DNA of 64,000 nt from Amaranthus tricolor (GCF_026212465.1 NC_080053.1:9346815-9410814); one strand, 5' to 3'; shown: positions 46,213 through 59,009, numbered from the stretch's first letter. The notes: generated by a model not told the origin, from the letters alone. Translations and numbers: made by a program.

Positions 46213-46766
46213 TTTTCCCTCCTTTTTTTTTTTTATTTTTCTTATCTGTTTCCGCTGCACTTGAGCAAAAGGCATTTCAGTGGTTATCGTAGTATACTCC
46301 ATGGAAGTAATTTTATTTATAAAAATATAACTCGCAACCGGGTCCCGACCTCGAATTTACGGGCACTCGAAAGATAGGACCCGTCGAGGCGGGTCGATGC
46401 GCATACGAACAAATTGTCCGAAAGAGGCGTGCGTCGGTGCGTTCGTGTAAGCGGAAATTGCACCGGGTCCCGTCGGAAGTCCCCGCGGAAGCGCGCCCGG
46501 CATGGATGGCCTCTTGATTTCCATGTGTTGCGCGGTTTTCTTAAATATTTTGTCGCTTTTTTGTTGCGAGTTCACCTGGCTTTTAAAGCCGGCGGACTCT
46601 TTTGTGAATCGGACAATACCGGGAGGGTGAAAAACGGTATTTGGGAAGGAGAAGGCTCGAAATTGGACTCTCGGCTGCGAATTTACGAGCTTTGGAATGC
46701 TCTGGTTTTTTTTTTTTTTTTTTGGGCGGCATTGCGCATGTAAACAAATTGCTACGGTGAATGAAC

Positions 46767-46886
46767 GGGTGCGATCATACCAGCACTAATGCACCGGATC
46801 CCATCAGAACTCCGCAGTTAAGCGTGCTTGGGCGAGAGTAGTACTAGGATGGGTGACCTCCTGGGAAGTCCTCGTGTTGCACCCCT
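46767..46886 (+). rRNA. 5S rRNA: 5S rRNA, unit 71
   Basis: Consensus gene. Unit 674 bp, GTT-cg-GG mosaic, relic 47109-47211. Confidence 0.98.
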
Positions 46887-47440
46887 TTTTCCCTCCTTTT
46901 TTTTTTTTATTTTTCTTATCTGTTTCCGCTGCACTTGAGCAAAAGGCATTTCAGTGGTTATCGTAGTATACTCCATGGAAGTAATTTTATTTATAAAAAT
47001 ATAACTCGCAACCGGGTCCCGACCTCGAATTTACGGGCACTCGAAAGATAGGACCCGTCGAGGCGGGTCGATGCGCATACGAACGAATTGTCCGAAAGAG
47101 GCGTGCGTCGGTGCGTTCGTGTAAGCGGAAATTGCACCGGGTCCCGTCGGAAGTCCCCGCGGAAGCGCGCCCGGCATGGATGGCCTCTTGATTTCCATGT
47201 GTTGCGCGGTTTTCTTAAATATTTTGTCGCTTTTTTGTTGCGAGTTCACCTGGCTTTTAAAGCCGGCGGACTCTTTTGTGAATCGGACAATACCGGGAGG
47301 GTGAAAAACGGTATTTGGGAAGGAGAAGGCTCGAAATTGGGGTCTCGGCTGCGAATTTACGAGCTTTGGAATGCTCTGGTTTTTTTTTTTTTTTTTTGGG
47401 CGGCATTGCGCATGTAAACAAATTGCTACGGTGAATGAAC

Positions 47441-47560
47441 GGGTGCGATCATACCAGCACTAATGCACCGGATCCCATCAGAACTCCGCAGTTAAGCGTG
47501 CTTGGGCGAGAGTAGTACTAGGATGGGTGACCTCCTGGGAAGTCCTCGTGTTGCACCCCT
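47441..47560 (+). rRNA. 5S rRNA: 5S rRNA, unit 72
   Basis: Consensus gene. Unit 675 bp, GAT-cg-GG, relic 47784-47886. First of the 4-unit repeat. Confidence 0.98.
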
Positions 47561-48115
47561 TTTTCCCTCCTTTTTTTTTTTTTATTTTTCTTATCTGTTT
47601 CCGCTGCACTTGAGCAAAAGGCATTTCAGTGGTTATCGTAGTATACTCCATGGAAGTAATTTTATTTATAAAAATATAACTCGCAACCGGGTCCCGACCT
47701 CGAATTTACGGGCACTCGAAAGATAGGACCCGTCGAGGCGGGTCGATGCGCATACGAACGAATTGTCCGAAAGAGGCGTGCGTCGGTGCGTTCGTGTAAG
47801 CGGAAATTGCACCGGGTCCCGTCGGAAGTCCCCGCGGAAGCGCGCCCGGCATGGATGGCCTCTTGATTTCCAAGTGTTGCGCGGTTTTCTTAAATATTTT
47901 GTCGCTTTTTTGTTGCGAGTTCACCTGGCTTTTAAAGCCGGCGGACTCTTTTGTGAATCGGACAATACCGGGAGGGTGAAAAACGGTATTTGGGAAGGAG
48001 AAGGCTCGAAATTGGGGTCTCGGCTGCGAATTTACGAGCTTTGGAATGCTCTGGTTTTTTTTTTTTTTTTTTGGGCGGCATTGCGCATGTAAACAAATTG
48101 CTACGGTGAATGAAC

Positions 48116-48235
48116 GGGTGCGATCATACCAGCACTAATGCACCGGATCCCATCAGAACTCCGCAGTTAAGCGTGCTTGGGCGAGAGTAGTACTAGGATG
48201 GGTGACCTCCTGGGAAGTCCTCGTGTTGCACCCCT
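48116..48235 (+). rRNA. 5S rRNA: 5S rRNA, unit 73, chimeric spacer
   Basis: Consensus gene. ATAT tract and gagcaGgagg, cacCtgg. Unit 671 bp, AAA-cg-AC, relic 48456-48558. Confidence 0.98.
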
Positions 48236-48786
48236 TTTTCCCTCCTTTTTTTTATATTTTCCTTATCTGTTTCCGCTGCACTTGAGCAGGAGGCATTTCA
48301 GTGGTTATCGTAGTATACTCCATGGAAGTAATTTTATTTATAAAAATATAACTCGCAACCGGGTCCCGACCTCGAATTTACGGGCACTCGAAAGATAGGA
48401 CCCGTCGAGGCGGGTCGATGCGCATACGAACAAATTGTCCGAAAGAGGCGTGCGTCGGTGCGTTCGTGTAAGCGGAAATTGCACCGGGTCCCGTCGGAAG
48501 TCCCCGCGGAAGCGCGCCCGGCATGGATGGCCTCTTGATTTCCAAGTGTTGCGCGGATTTCTTAAATATTTTGTCGCTTTTTTGTTGCGAGTTCACCTGG
48601 CTTTTAAAGCCGGCGGACTCTTTTGTGAATCGGACAATACCGGGAGGGTGAAAAACGGTATTTGGGAAGGAGAAGGCTCGAAATTGGACTCTCGGCTGCG
48701 AATTTACGAGCTTTGGAATGCTCTGGTTTTTTTTTTTTTTTTTGGGCGGCATTGCGCATGTAAACAAATTGCTACGGTGAATGAAC

Positions 48787-48906
48787 GGGTGCGATCATAC
48801 CAGCACTAATGCACCGGATCCCATCAGAACTCCGCAGTTAAGCGTGCTTGGGCGAGAGTAGTACTAGGATGGGTGACCTCCTGGGAAGTCCTCGTGTTGC
48901 ACCCCT
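48787..48906 (+). rRNA. 5S rRNA: 5S rRNA, unit 74
   Basis: Consensus gene. Unit 675 bp, ATT-cg-GG, relic 49129-49231. Confidence 0.98.
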
Positions 48907-49461
48907 TTTTCCCTCCTTTTTTTTTTTTATTTTTCTTATCTGTTTCCGCTGCACTTGAGCAAAAGGCATTTCAGTGGTTATCGTAGTATACTCCATGGAA
49001 GTAATTTTATTTATAAAAATATAACTCGCAACCGGGTCCCGACCTCGAATTTACGGGCACTCGAAAGATAGGACCCGTCGAGGCGGGTCGATGCGCATAC
49101 GAACAAATTGTCCGAAAGAGGCGTGCGTCGGTGCGTTCGTGTAAGCGGAAATTGCACCGGGTCCCGTCGGAAGTCCCCGCGGAAGCGCGCCCGGCATGGA
49201 TGGCCTCTTGATTTCCATGTGTTGCGCGGTTTTCTTAAATATTTTGTCGCTTTTTTGTTGCGAGTTCACCTGGCTTTTAAAGCCGGCGGACTCTTTTGTG
49301 AATCGGACAATACCGGGAGGGTGAAAAACGGTATTTGGGAAGGAGAAGGCTCGAAATTGGGGTCTCGGCTGCGAATTTACGAGCTTTGGAATGCTCTGGT
49401 TTTTTTTTTTTTTTTTTTGGGCGGCATTGCGCATGTAAACAAATTGCTACGGTGAATGAAC

Positions 49462-49581
49462 GGGTGCGATCATACCAGCACTAATGCACCGGATCCCATC
49501 AGAACTCCGCAGTTAAGCGTGCTTGGGCGAGAGTAGTACTAGGATGGGTGACCTCCTGGGAAGTCCTCGTGTTGCACCCCT
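49462..49581 (+). rRNA. 5S rRNA: 5S rRNA, unit 75
   Basis: Consensus gene. Unit 673 bp, ATT-cg-GG, relic 49803-49905. Confidence 0.98.
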
Positions 49582-50134
49582 TTTTCCCTCCTTTTTTTTT
49601 TTATTTTTCTTATCTGTTTCCGCTGCACTTGAGCAAAAGGCATTTCAGTGGTTATCGTAGTATACTCCATGGAAGTAATTTTATTTATAAAAATATAACT
49701 CGCAACCGGGTCCCGACCTCGAATTTACGGGCACTCGAAAGATAGGACCCGTCGAGGCGGGTCGATGCGCATACGAACAAATTGTCCGAAAGAGGCGTGC
49801 GTCGGTGCGTTCGTGTAAGCGGAAATTGCACCGGGTCCCGTCGGAAGTCCCCGCGGAAGCGCGCCCGGCATGGATGGCCTCTTGATTTCCATGTGTTGCG
49901 CGGTTTTCTTAAATATTTTGTCGCTTTTTTGTTGCGAGTTCACCTGGCTTTTAAAGCCGGCGGACTCTTTTGTGAATCGGACAATACCGGGAGGGTGAAA
50001 AACGGTATTTGGGAAGGAGAAGGCTCGAAATTGGGGTCTCGGCTGCGAATTTACGAGCTTTGGAATGCTCTGGTTTTTTTTTTTTTTTTTTGGGCGGCAT
50101 TGCGCATGTAAACAAATTGCTACGGTGAATGAAC

Positions 50135-50254
50135 GGGTGCGATCATACCAGCACTAATGCACCGGATCCCATCAGAACTCCGCAGTTAAGCGTGCTTGGG
50201 CGAGAGTAGTACTAGGATGGGTGACCTCCTGGGAAGTCCTCGTGTTGCACCCCT
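50135..50254 (+). rRNA. 5S rRNA: 5S rRNA, unit 76
   Basis: Consensus gene. Unit 675 bp, GAT-cg-GG, relic 50478-50580. Confidence 0.98.
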
Positions 50255-50809
50255 TTTTCCCTCCTTTTTTTTTTTTTATTTTTCTTATCTGTTTCCGCTG
50301 CACTTGAGCAAAAGGCATTTCAGTGGTTATCGTAGTATACTCCATGGAAGTAATTTTATTTATAAAAATATAACTCGCAACCGGGTCCCGACCTCGAATT
50401 TACGGGCACTCGAAAGATAGGACCCGTCGAGGCGGGTCGATGCGCATACGAACGAATTGTCCGAAAGAGGCGTGCGTCGGTGCGTTCGTGTAAGCGGAAA
50501 TTGCACCGGGTCCCGTCGGAAGTCCCCGCGGAAGCGCGCCCGGCATGGATGGCCTCTTGATTTCCAAGTGTTGCGCGGTTTTCTTAAATATTTTGTCGCT
50601 TTTTTGTTGCGAGTTCACCTGGCTTTTAAAGCCGGCGGACTCTTTTGTGAATCGGACAATACCGGGAGGGTGAAAAACGGTATTTGGGAAGGAGAAGGCT
50701 CGAAATTGGGGTCTCGGCTGCGAATTTACGAGCTTTGGAATGCTCTGGTTTTTTTTTTTTTTTTTTGGGCGGCATTGCGCATGTAAACAAATTGCTACGG
50801 TGAATGAAC

Positions 50810-50929
50810 GGGTGCGATCATACCAGCACTAATGCACCGGATCCCATCAGAACTCCGCAGTTAAGCGTGCTTGGGCGAGAGTAGTACTAGGATGGGTGAC
50901 CTCCTGGGAAGTCCTCGTGTTGCACCCCT
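50810..50929 (+). rRNA. 5S rRNA: 5S rRNA, unit 77, chimeric spacer
   Basis: Consensus gene. Last ATAT/gagcaGgagg unit. Unit 671 bp, AAA-cg-AC, relic 51150-51252. Confidence 0.98.
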
Positions 50930-51480
50930 TTTTCCCTCCTTTTTTTTATATTTTCCTTATCTGTTTCCGCTGCACTTGAGCAGGAGGCATTTCAGTGGTT
51001 ATCGTAGTATACTCCATGGAAGTAATTTTATTTATAAAAATATAACTCGCAACCGGGTCCCGACCTCGAATTTACGGGCACTCGAAAGATAGGACCCGTC
51101 GAGGCGGGTCGATGCGCATACGAACAAATTGTCCGAAAGAGGCGTGCGTCGGTGCGTTCGTGTAAGCGGAAATTGCACCGGGTCCCGTCGGAAGTCCCCG
51201 CGGAAGCGCGCCCGGCATGGATGGCCTCTTGATTTCCAAGTGTTGCGCGGATTTCTTAAATATTTTGTCGCTTTTTTGTTGCGAGTTCACCTGGCTTTTA
51301 AAGCCGGCGGACTCTTTTGTGAATCGGACAATACCGGGAGGGTGAAAAACGGTATTTGGGAAGGAGAAGGCTCGAAATTGGACTCTCGGCTGCGAATTTA
51401 CGAGCTTTGGAATGCTCTGGTTTTTTTTTTTTTTTTTGGGCGGCATTGCGCATGTAAACAAATTGCTACGGTGAATGAAC

Positions 51481-51600
51481 GGGTGCGATCATACCAGCAC
51501 TAATGCACCGGATCCCATCAGAACTCCGCAGTTAAGCGTGCTTGGGCGAGAGTAGTACTAGGATGGGTGACCTCCTGGGAAGTCCTCGTGTTGCACCCCT
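51481..51600 (+). rRNA. 5S rRNA: 5S rRNA, unit 78
   Basis: Consensus gene. Unit 674 bp, ATT-cg-GG, relic 51823-51925. Confidence 0.98.
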
Positions 51601-52154
51601 TTTTCCCTCCTTTTTTTTTTTTATTTTTCTTATCTGTTTCCGCTGCACTTGAGCAAAAGGCATTTCAGTGGTTATCGTAGTATACTCCATGGAAGTAATT
51701 TTATTTATAAAAATATAACTCGCAACCGGGTCCCGACCTCGAATTTACGGGCACTCGAAAGATAGGACCCGTCGAGGCGGGTCGATGCGCATACGAACAA
51801 ATTGTCCGAAAGAGGCGTGCGTCGGTGCGTTCGTGTAAGCGGAAATTGCACCGGGTCCCGTCGGAAGTCCCCGCGGAAGCGCGCCCGGCATGGATGGCCT
51901 CTTGATTTCCATGTGTTGCGCGGTTTTCTTAAATATTTTGTCGCTTTTTTGTTGCGAGTTCACCTGGCTTTTAAAGCCGGCGGACTCTTTTGTGAATCGG
52001 ACAATACCGGGAGGGTGAAAAACGGTATTTGGGAAGGAGAAGGCTCGAAATTGGGGTCTCGGCTGCGAATTTACGAGCTTTGGAATGCTCTGGTTTTTTT
52101 TTTTTTTTTTTGGGCGGCATTGCGCATGTAAACAAATTGCTACGGTGAATGAAC

Positions 52155-52274
52155 GGGTGCGATCATACCAGCACTAATGCACCGGATCCCATCAGAACTC
52201 CGCAGTTAAGCGTGCTTGGGCGAGAGTAGTACTAGGATGGGTGACCTCCTGGGAAGTCCTCGTGTTGCACCCCT
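52155..52274 (+). rRNA. 5S rRNA: 5S rRNA, unit 79
   Basis: Consensus gene. Unit 673 bp, ATT-cg-GG, relic 52496-52598. Confidence 0.98.
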
Positions 52275-52827
52275 TTTTCCCTCCTTTTTTTTTTTATTTT
52301 TCTTATCTGTTTCCGCTGCACTTGAGCAAAAGGCATTTCAGTGGTTATCGTAGTATACTCCATGGAAGTAATTTTATTTATAAAAATATAACTCGCAACC
52401 GGGTCCCGACCTCGAATTTACGGGCACTCGAAAGATAGGACCCGTCGAGGCGGGTCGATGCGCATACGAACAAATTGTCCGAAAGAGGCGTGCGTCGGTG
52501 CGTTCGTGTAAGCGGAAATTGCACCGGGTCCCGTCGGAAGTCCCCGCGGAAGCGCGCCCGGCATGGATGGCCTCTTGATTTCCATGTGTTGCGCGGTTTT
52601 CTTAAATATTTTGTCGCTTTTTTGTTGCGAGTTCACCTGGCTTTTAAAGCCGGCGGACTCTTTTGTGAATCGGACAATACCGGGAGGGTGAAAAACGGTA
52701 TTTGGGAAGGAGAAGGCTCGAAATTGGGGTCTCGGCTGCGAATTTACGAGCTTTGGAATGCTCTGGTTTTTTTTTTTTTTTTTTGGGCGGCATTGCGCAT
52801 GTAAACAAATTGCTACGGTGAATGAAC

Positions 52828-52947
52828 GGGTGCGATCATACCAGCACTAATGCACCGGATCCCATCAGAACTCCGCAGTTAAGCGTGCTTGGGCGAGAGT
52901 AGTACTAGGATGGGTGACCTCCTGGGAAGTCCTCGTGTTGCACCCCT
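52828..52947 (+). rRNA. 5S rRNA: 5S rRNA, unit 80
   Basis: Consensus gene. Unit 672 bp, AAA-cg-GG without the ATAT tract, relic 53170-53272. Confidence 0.98.
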
Positions 52948-53499
52948 TTTTCCCTCCTTTTTTTTTTTTATTTTTCTTATCTGTTTCCGCTGCACTTGAG
53001 CAAAAGGCATTTCAGTGGTTATCGTAGTATACTCCATGGAAGTAATTTTATTTATAAAAATATAACTCGCAACCGGGTCCCGACCTCGAATTTACGGGCA
53101 CTCGAAAGATAGGACCCGTCGAGGCGGGTCGATGCGCATACGAACAAATTGTCCGAAAGAGGCGTGCGTCGGTGCGTTCGTGTAAGCGGAAATTGCACCG
53201 GGTCCCGTCGGAAGTCCCCGCGGAAGCGCGCCCGGCATGGATGGCCTCTTGATTTCCAAGTGTTGCGCGGATTTCTTAAATATTTTGTCGCTTTTTTGTT
53301 GCGAGTTCACCTGGCTTTTAAAGCCGGCGGACTCTTTTGTGAATCGGACAATACCGGGAGGGTGAAAAACGGTATTTGGGAAGGAGAAGGCTCGAAATTG
53401 GGGTCTCGGCTGCGAATTTACGAGCTTTGGAATGCTCTGGTTTTTTTTTTTTTTTTGGGCGGCATTGCGCATGTAAACAAATTGCTACGGTGAATGAAC

Positions 53500-53619
53500 G
53501 GGTGCGATCATACCAGCACTAATGCACCGGATCCCATCAGAACTCCGCAGTTAAGCGTGCTTGGGCGAGAGTAGTACTAGGATGGGTGACCTCCTGGGAA
53601 GTCCTCGTGTTGCACCCCT
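53500..53619 (+). rRNA. 5S rRNA: 5S rRNA, unit 81
   Basis: Consensus gene. Unit 672 bp, GTT-cg-GG mosaic, relic 53842-53944. Confidence 0.98.
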
Positions 53620-54171
53620 TTTTCCCTCCTTTTTTTTTTTTATTTTTCTTATCTGTTTCCGCTGCACTTGAGCAAAAGGCATTTCAGTGGTTATCGTAGT
53701 ATACTCCATGGAAGTAATTTTATTTATAAAAATATAACTCGCAACCGGGTCCCGACCTCGAATTTACGGGCACTCGAAAGATAGGACCCGTCGAGGCGGG
53801 TCGATGCGCATACGAACGAATTGTCCGAAAGAGGCGTGCGTCGGTGCGTTCGTGTAAGCGGAAATTGCACCGGGTCCCGTCGGAAGTCCCCGCGGAAGCG
53901 CGCCCGGCATGGATGGCCTCTTGATTTCCATGTGTTGCGCGGTTTTCTTAAATATTTTGTCGCTTTTTTGTTGCGAGTTCACCTGGCTTTTAAAGCCGGC
54001 GGACTCTTTTGTGAATCGGACAATACCGGGAGGGTGAAAAACGGTATTTGGGAAGGAGAAGGCTCGAAATTGGGGTCTCGGCTGCGAATTTACGAGCTTT
54101 GGAATGCTCTGGTTTTTTTTTTTTTTTTGGGCGGCATTGCGCATGTAAACAAATTGCTACGGTGAATGAAC

Positions 54172-54291
54172 GGGTGCGATCATACCAGCACTAATGCACC
54201 GGATCCCATCAGAACTCCGCAGTTAAGCGTGCTTGGGCGAGAGTAGTACTAGGATGGGTGACCTCCTGGGAAGTCCTCGTGTTGCACCCCT
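54172..54291 (+). rRNA. 5S rRNA: 5S rRNA, unit 82
   Basis: Consensus gene. Unit 674 bp, ATT-cg-GG, relic 54514-54616. Confidence 0.98.
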
Positions 54292-54845
54292 TTTTCCCTC
54301 CTTTTTTTTTTTTATTTTTCTTATCTGTTTCCGCTGCACTTGAGCAAAAGGCATTTCAGTGGTTATCGTAGTATACTCCATGGAAGTAATTTTATTTATA
54401 AAAATATAACTCGCAACCGGGTCCCGACCTCGAATTTACGGGCACTCGAAAGATAGGACCCGTCGAGGCGGGTCGATGCGCATACGAACAAATTGTCCGA
54501 AAGAGGCGTGCGTCGGTGCGTTCGTGTAAGCGGAAATTGCACCGGGTCCCGTCGGAAGTCCCCGCGGAAGCGCGCCCGGCATGGATGGCCTCTTGATTTC
54601 CATGTGTTGCGCGGTTTTCTTAAATATTTTGTCGCTTTTTTGTTGCGAGTTCACCTGGCTTTTAAAGCCGGCGGACTCTTTTGTGAATCGGACAATACCG
54701 GGAGGGTGAAAAACGGTATTTGGGAAGGAGAAGGCTCGAAATTGGGGTCTCGGCTGCGAATTTACGAGCTTTGGAATGCTCTGGTTTTTTTTTTTTTTTT
54801 TTGGGCGGCATTGCGCATGTAAACAAATTGCTACGGTGAATGAAC

Positions 54846-54965
54846 GGGTGCGATCATACCAGCACTAATGCACCGGATCCCATCAGAACTCCGCAGTTAA
54901 GCGTGCTTGGGCGAGAGTAGTACTTGGATGGGTGACCTCCTGGGAAGTCCTCGTGTTGCACCCCT
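54846..54965 (+). rRNA. 5S rRNA: 5S rRNA, unit 83 (A80T)
   Basis: A80T at 54925, first base of box C. AATT tract; relic 55189-55291 with the change to gtccAg. Unit 673 bp, ATT-cg-GG. Confidence 0.96.
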
Positions 54966-55518
54966 TTTTCCCTCCTTTTTTTTTTTTAATTTTTCTTATC
55001 TGTTTCCGCTGCACTTGAGCAAAAGGCATTTCAGTGGTTATCGTAGTATACTCCATGGAAGTAATTTTATTTATAAAAATATAACTCGCAACCGGGTCCC
55101 GACCTCGAATTTACGGGCACTCGAAAGATAGGACCCGTCGAGGCGGGTCGATGCGCATACGAACAAATTGTCCGAAAGAGGCGTGCGTCGGTGCGTTCGT
55201 GTAAGCGGAAATTGCACCGGGTCCAGTCGGAAGTCCCCGCGGAAGCGCGCCCGGCATGGATGGCCTCTTGATTTCCATGTGTTGCGCGGTTTTCTTAAAT
55301 ATTTTGTCGCTTTTTTGTTGCGAGTTCACCTGGCTTTTAAAGCCGGCGGACTCTTTTGTGAATCGGACAATACCGGGAGGGTGAAAAACGGTATTTGGGA
55401 AGGAGAAGGCTCGAAATTGGGGTCTCGGCTGCGAATTTACGAGCTTTGGAATGCTCTGGTTTTTTTTTTTTTTTTGGGCGGCATTGCGCATGTAAACAAA
55501 TTGCTACGGTGAATGAAC

Positions 55519-55638
55519 GGGTGCGATCATACCAGCACTAATGCACCGGATCCCATCAGAACTCCGCAGTTAAGCGTGCTTGGGCGAGAGTAGTACTAGG
55601 ATGGGTGACCTCCTGGGAAGTCCTCGTGTTGCACCCCT
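55519..55638 (+). rRNA. 5S rRNA: 5S rRNA, unit 84
   Basis: Consensus gene. Relic 55863-55965 with gtccAg. Unit 675 bp, GTT-cg-GG mosaic. Confidence 0.98.
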
Positions 55639-56193
55639 TTTTCCCTCCTTTTTTTTTTTTTTATTTTTCTTATCTGTTTCCGCTGCACTTGAGCAAAAGG
55701 CATTTCAGTGGTTATCGTAGTATACTCCATGGAAGTAATTTTATTTATAAAAATATAACTCGCAACCGGGTCCCGACCTCGAATTTACGGGCACTCGAAA
55801 GATAGGACCCGTCGAGGCGGGTCGATGCGCATACGAACGAATTGTCCGAAAGAGGCGTGCGTCGGTGCGTTCGTGTAAGCGGAAATTGCACCGGGTCCAG
55901 TCGGAAGTCCCCGCGGAAGCGCGCCCGGCATGGATGGCCTCTTGATTTCCATGTGTTGCGCGGTTTTCTTAAATATTTTGTCGCTTTTTTGTTGCGAGTT
56001 CACCTGGCTTTTAAAGCCGGCGGACTCTTTTGTGAATCGGACAATACCGGGAGGGTGAAAAACGGTATTTGGGAAGGAGAAGGCTCGAAATTGGGGTCTC
56101 GGCTGCGAATTTACGAGCTTTGGAATGCTCTGGTTTTTTTTTTTTTTTTTGGGCGGCATTGCGCATGTAAACAAATTGCTACGGTGAATGAAC

Positions 56194-56313
56194 GGGTGCG
56201 ATCATACCAGCACTAATGCACCGGATCCCATCAGAACTCCGCAGTTAAGCGTGCTTGGGCGAGAGTAGTACTAGGATGGGTGACCTCCTGGGAAGTCCTC
56301 GTGTTGCACCCCT
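56194..56313 (+). rRNA. 5S rRNA: 5S rRNA, unit 85
   Basis: Consensus gene. Unit 675 bp, GAA-cg-AC, relic 56538-56640. Confidence 0.98.
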
Positions 56314-56868
56314 TTTTCCCTCCTTTTTTTTTTTTTTATTTTTCTTATCTGTTTCCGCTGCACTTGAGCAAAAGGCATTTCAGTGGTTATCGTAGTATAC
56401 TCCATGGAAGTAATTTTATTTATAAAAATATAACTCGCAACCGGGTCCCGACCTCGAATTTACGGGCACTCGAAAGATAGGACCCGTCGAGGCGGGTCGA
56501 TGCGCATACGAACGAATTGTCCGAAAGAGGCGTGCGTCGGTGCGTTCGTGTAAGCGGAAATTGCACCGGGTCCCGTCGGAAGTCCCCGCGGAAGCGCGCC
56601 CGGCATGGATGGCCTCTTGATTTCCAAGTGTTGCGCGGATTTCTTAAATATTTTGTCGCTTTTTTGTTGCGAGTTCACCTGGCTTTTAAAGCCGGCGGAC
56701 TCTTTTGTGAATCGGACAATACCGGGAGGGTGAAAAACGGTATTTGGGAAGGAGAAGGCTCGAAATTGGACTCTCGGCTGCGAATTTACGAGCTTTGGAA
56801 TGCTCTGGTTTTTTTTTTTTTTTTTGGGCGGCATTGCGCATGTAAACAAATTGCTACGGTGAATGAAC

Positions 56869-56988
56869 GGGTGCGATCATACCAGCACTAATGCACCGGA
56901 TCCCATCAGAACTCCGCAGTTAAGCGTGCTTGGGCGAGAGTAGTACTAGGATGGTTGACCTCCTGGGAAGTCCTCGTGTTGCACCCCT
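56869..56988 (+). rRNA. 5S rRNA: 5S rRNA, unit 86 (G87T)
   Basis: G87T at 56955 in box C and the helix IV loop. Unit 672 bp, GAA-cg-AC, relic 57210-57312. Confidence 0.96.
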
Positions 56989-57540
56989 TTTTCCCTCCTT
57001 TTTTTTTTTATTTTTCTTATCTGTTTCCGCTGCACTTGAGCAAAAGGCATTTCAGTGGTTATCGTAGTATACTCCATGGAAGTAATTTTATTTATAAAAA
57101 TATAACTCGCAACCGGGTCCCGACCTCGAATTTACGGGCACTCGAAAGATAGGACCCGTCGAGGCGGGTCGATGCGCATACGAACGAATTGTCCGAAAGA
57201 GGCGTGCGTCGGTGCGTTCGTGTAAGCGGAAATTGCACCGGGTCCCGTCGGAAGTCCCCGCGGAAGCGCGCCCGGCATGGATGGCCTCTTGATTTCCAAG
57301 TGTTGCGCGGATTTCTTAAATATTTTGTCGCTTTTTTGTTGCGAGTTCACCTGGCTTTTAAAGCCGGCGGACTCTTTTGTGAATCGGACAATACCGGGAG
57401 GGTGAAAAACGGTATTTGGGAAGGAGAAGGCTCGAAATTGGACTCTCGGCTGCGAATTTACGAGCTTTGGAATGCTCTGGTTTTTTTTTTTTTTTTTGGG
57501 CGGCATTGCGCATGTAAACAAATTGCTACGGTGAATGAAC

Positions 57541-57660
57541 GGGTGCGATCATACCAGCACTAATGCACCGGATCCCATCAGAACTCCGCAGTTAAGCGTG
57601 CTTGGGCGAGAGTAGTACTAGGATGGGTGACCTCCTGGGAAGTCCTCGTGTTGCACCCCT
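57541..57660 (+). rRNA. 5S rRNA: 5S rRNA, unit 87
   Basis: Consensus gene. Unit 674 bp, ATT-cg-GG, relic 57884-57986. Confidence 0.98.
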
Positions 57661-58214
57661 TTTTCCCTCCTTTTTTTTTTTTTATTTTTCTTATCTGTTT
57701 CCGCTGCACTTGAGCAAAAGGCATTTCAGTGGTTATCGTAGTATACTCCATGGAAGTAATTTTATTTATAAAAATATAACTCGCAACCGGGTCCCGACCT
57801 CGAATTTACGGGCACTCGAAAGATAGGACCCGTCGAGGCGGGTCGATGCGCATACGAACAAATTGTCCGAAAGAGGCGTGCGTCGGTGCGTTCGTGTAAG
57901 CGGAAATTGCACCGGGTCCCGTCGGAAGTCCCCGCGGAAGCGCGCCCGGCATGGATGGCCTCTTGATTTCCATGTGTTGCGCGGTTTTCTTAAATATTTT
58001 GTCGCTTTTTTGTTGCGAGTTCACCTGGCTTTTAAAGCCGGCGGACTCTTTTGTGAATCGGACAATACCGGGAGGGTGAAAAACGGTATTTGGGAAGGAG
58101 AAGGCTCGAAATTGGGGTCTCGGCTGCGAATTTACGAGCTTTGGAATGCTCTGGTTTTTTTTTTTTTTTTTGGGCGGCATTGCGCATGTAAACAAATTGC
58201 TACGGTGAATGAAC

Positions 58215-58334
58215 GGGTGCGATCATACCAGCACTAATGCACCGGATCCCATCAGAACTCCGCAGTTAAGCGTGCTTGGGCGAGAGTAGTACTAGGATGG
58301 GTGACCTCCTGGGAAGTCCTCGTGTTGCACCCCT
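58215..58334 (+). rRNA. 5S rRNA: 5S rRNA, unit 88
   Basis: Consensus gene. Unit 675 bp, ATT-cg-GG, relic 58558-58660. C to T at 58858 lies at -32 of the next gene. Confidence 0.98.
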
Positions 58335-58889
58335 TTTTCCCTCCTTTTTTTTTTTTTATTTTTCTTATCTGTTTCCGCTGCACTTGAGCAAAAGGCATTT
58401 CAGTGGTTATCGTAGTATACTCCATGGAAGTAATTTTATTTATAAAAATATAACTCGCAACCGGGTCCCGACCTCGAATTTACGGGCACTCGAAAGATAG
58501 GACCCGTCGAGGCGGGTCGATGCGCATACGAACAAATTGTCCGAAAGAGGCGTGCGTCGGTGCGTTCGTGTAAGCGGAAATTGCACCGGGTCCCGTCGGA
58601 AGTCCCCGCGGAAGCGCGCCCGGCATGGATGGCCTCTTGATTTCCATGTGTTGCGCGGTTTTCTTAAATATTTTGTCGCTTTTTTGTTGCGAGTTCACCT
58701 GGCTTTTAAAGCCGGCGGACTCTTTTGTGAATCGGACAATACCGGGAGGGTGAAAAACGGTATTTGGGAAGGAGAAGGCTCGAAATTGGGGTCTCGGCTG
58801 CGAATTTACGAGCTTTGGAATGCTCTGGTTTTTTTTTTTTTTTTTTGGGCGGCATTGTGCATGTAAACAAATTGCTACGGTGAATGAAC

Positions 58890-59009
58890 GGGTGCGATCA
58901 TACCAGCACTAATGCACCGGATCCCATCAGAACTCCGCAGTTAAGCGTGCTTGGGCGAGAGTAGTACTAGGATGGGTGACCTCCTGGGAAGTCCTCGTGT
59001 TGCACCCCT
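58890..59009 (+). rRNA. 5S rRNA: 5S rRNA, unit 89
   Basis: Consensus gene. AATT tract and relic 59233-59335 with gtccAg, as in unit 83 but without A80T. Unit 674 bp, ATT-cg-GG. Confidence 0.98.

Larger units (their letters stand above)
47441..52827 (+). repeat. 4-unit higher-order repeat, two copies (units 72-75 and 76-79)
   Basis: Both copies read GAT-GG, ATAT-tract AAA-AC, ATT-GG, ATT-GG. Offsets are 2693-2694 bp for all four genes. Units 61-64 (40034-42725) have nearly the same order and look like an older third copy. Confidence 0.75.
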
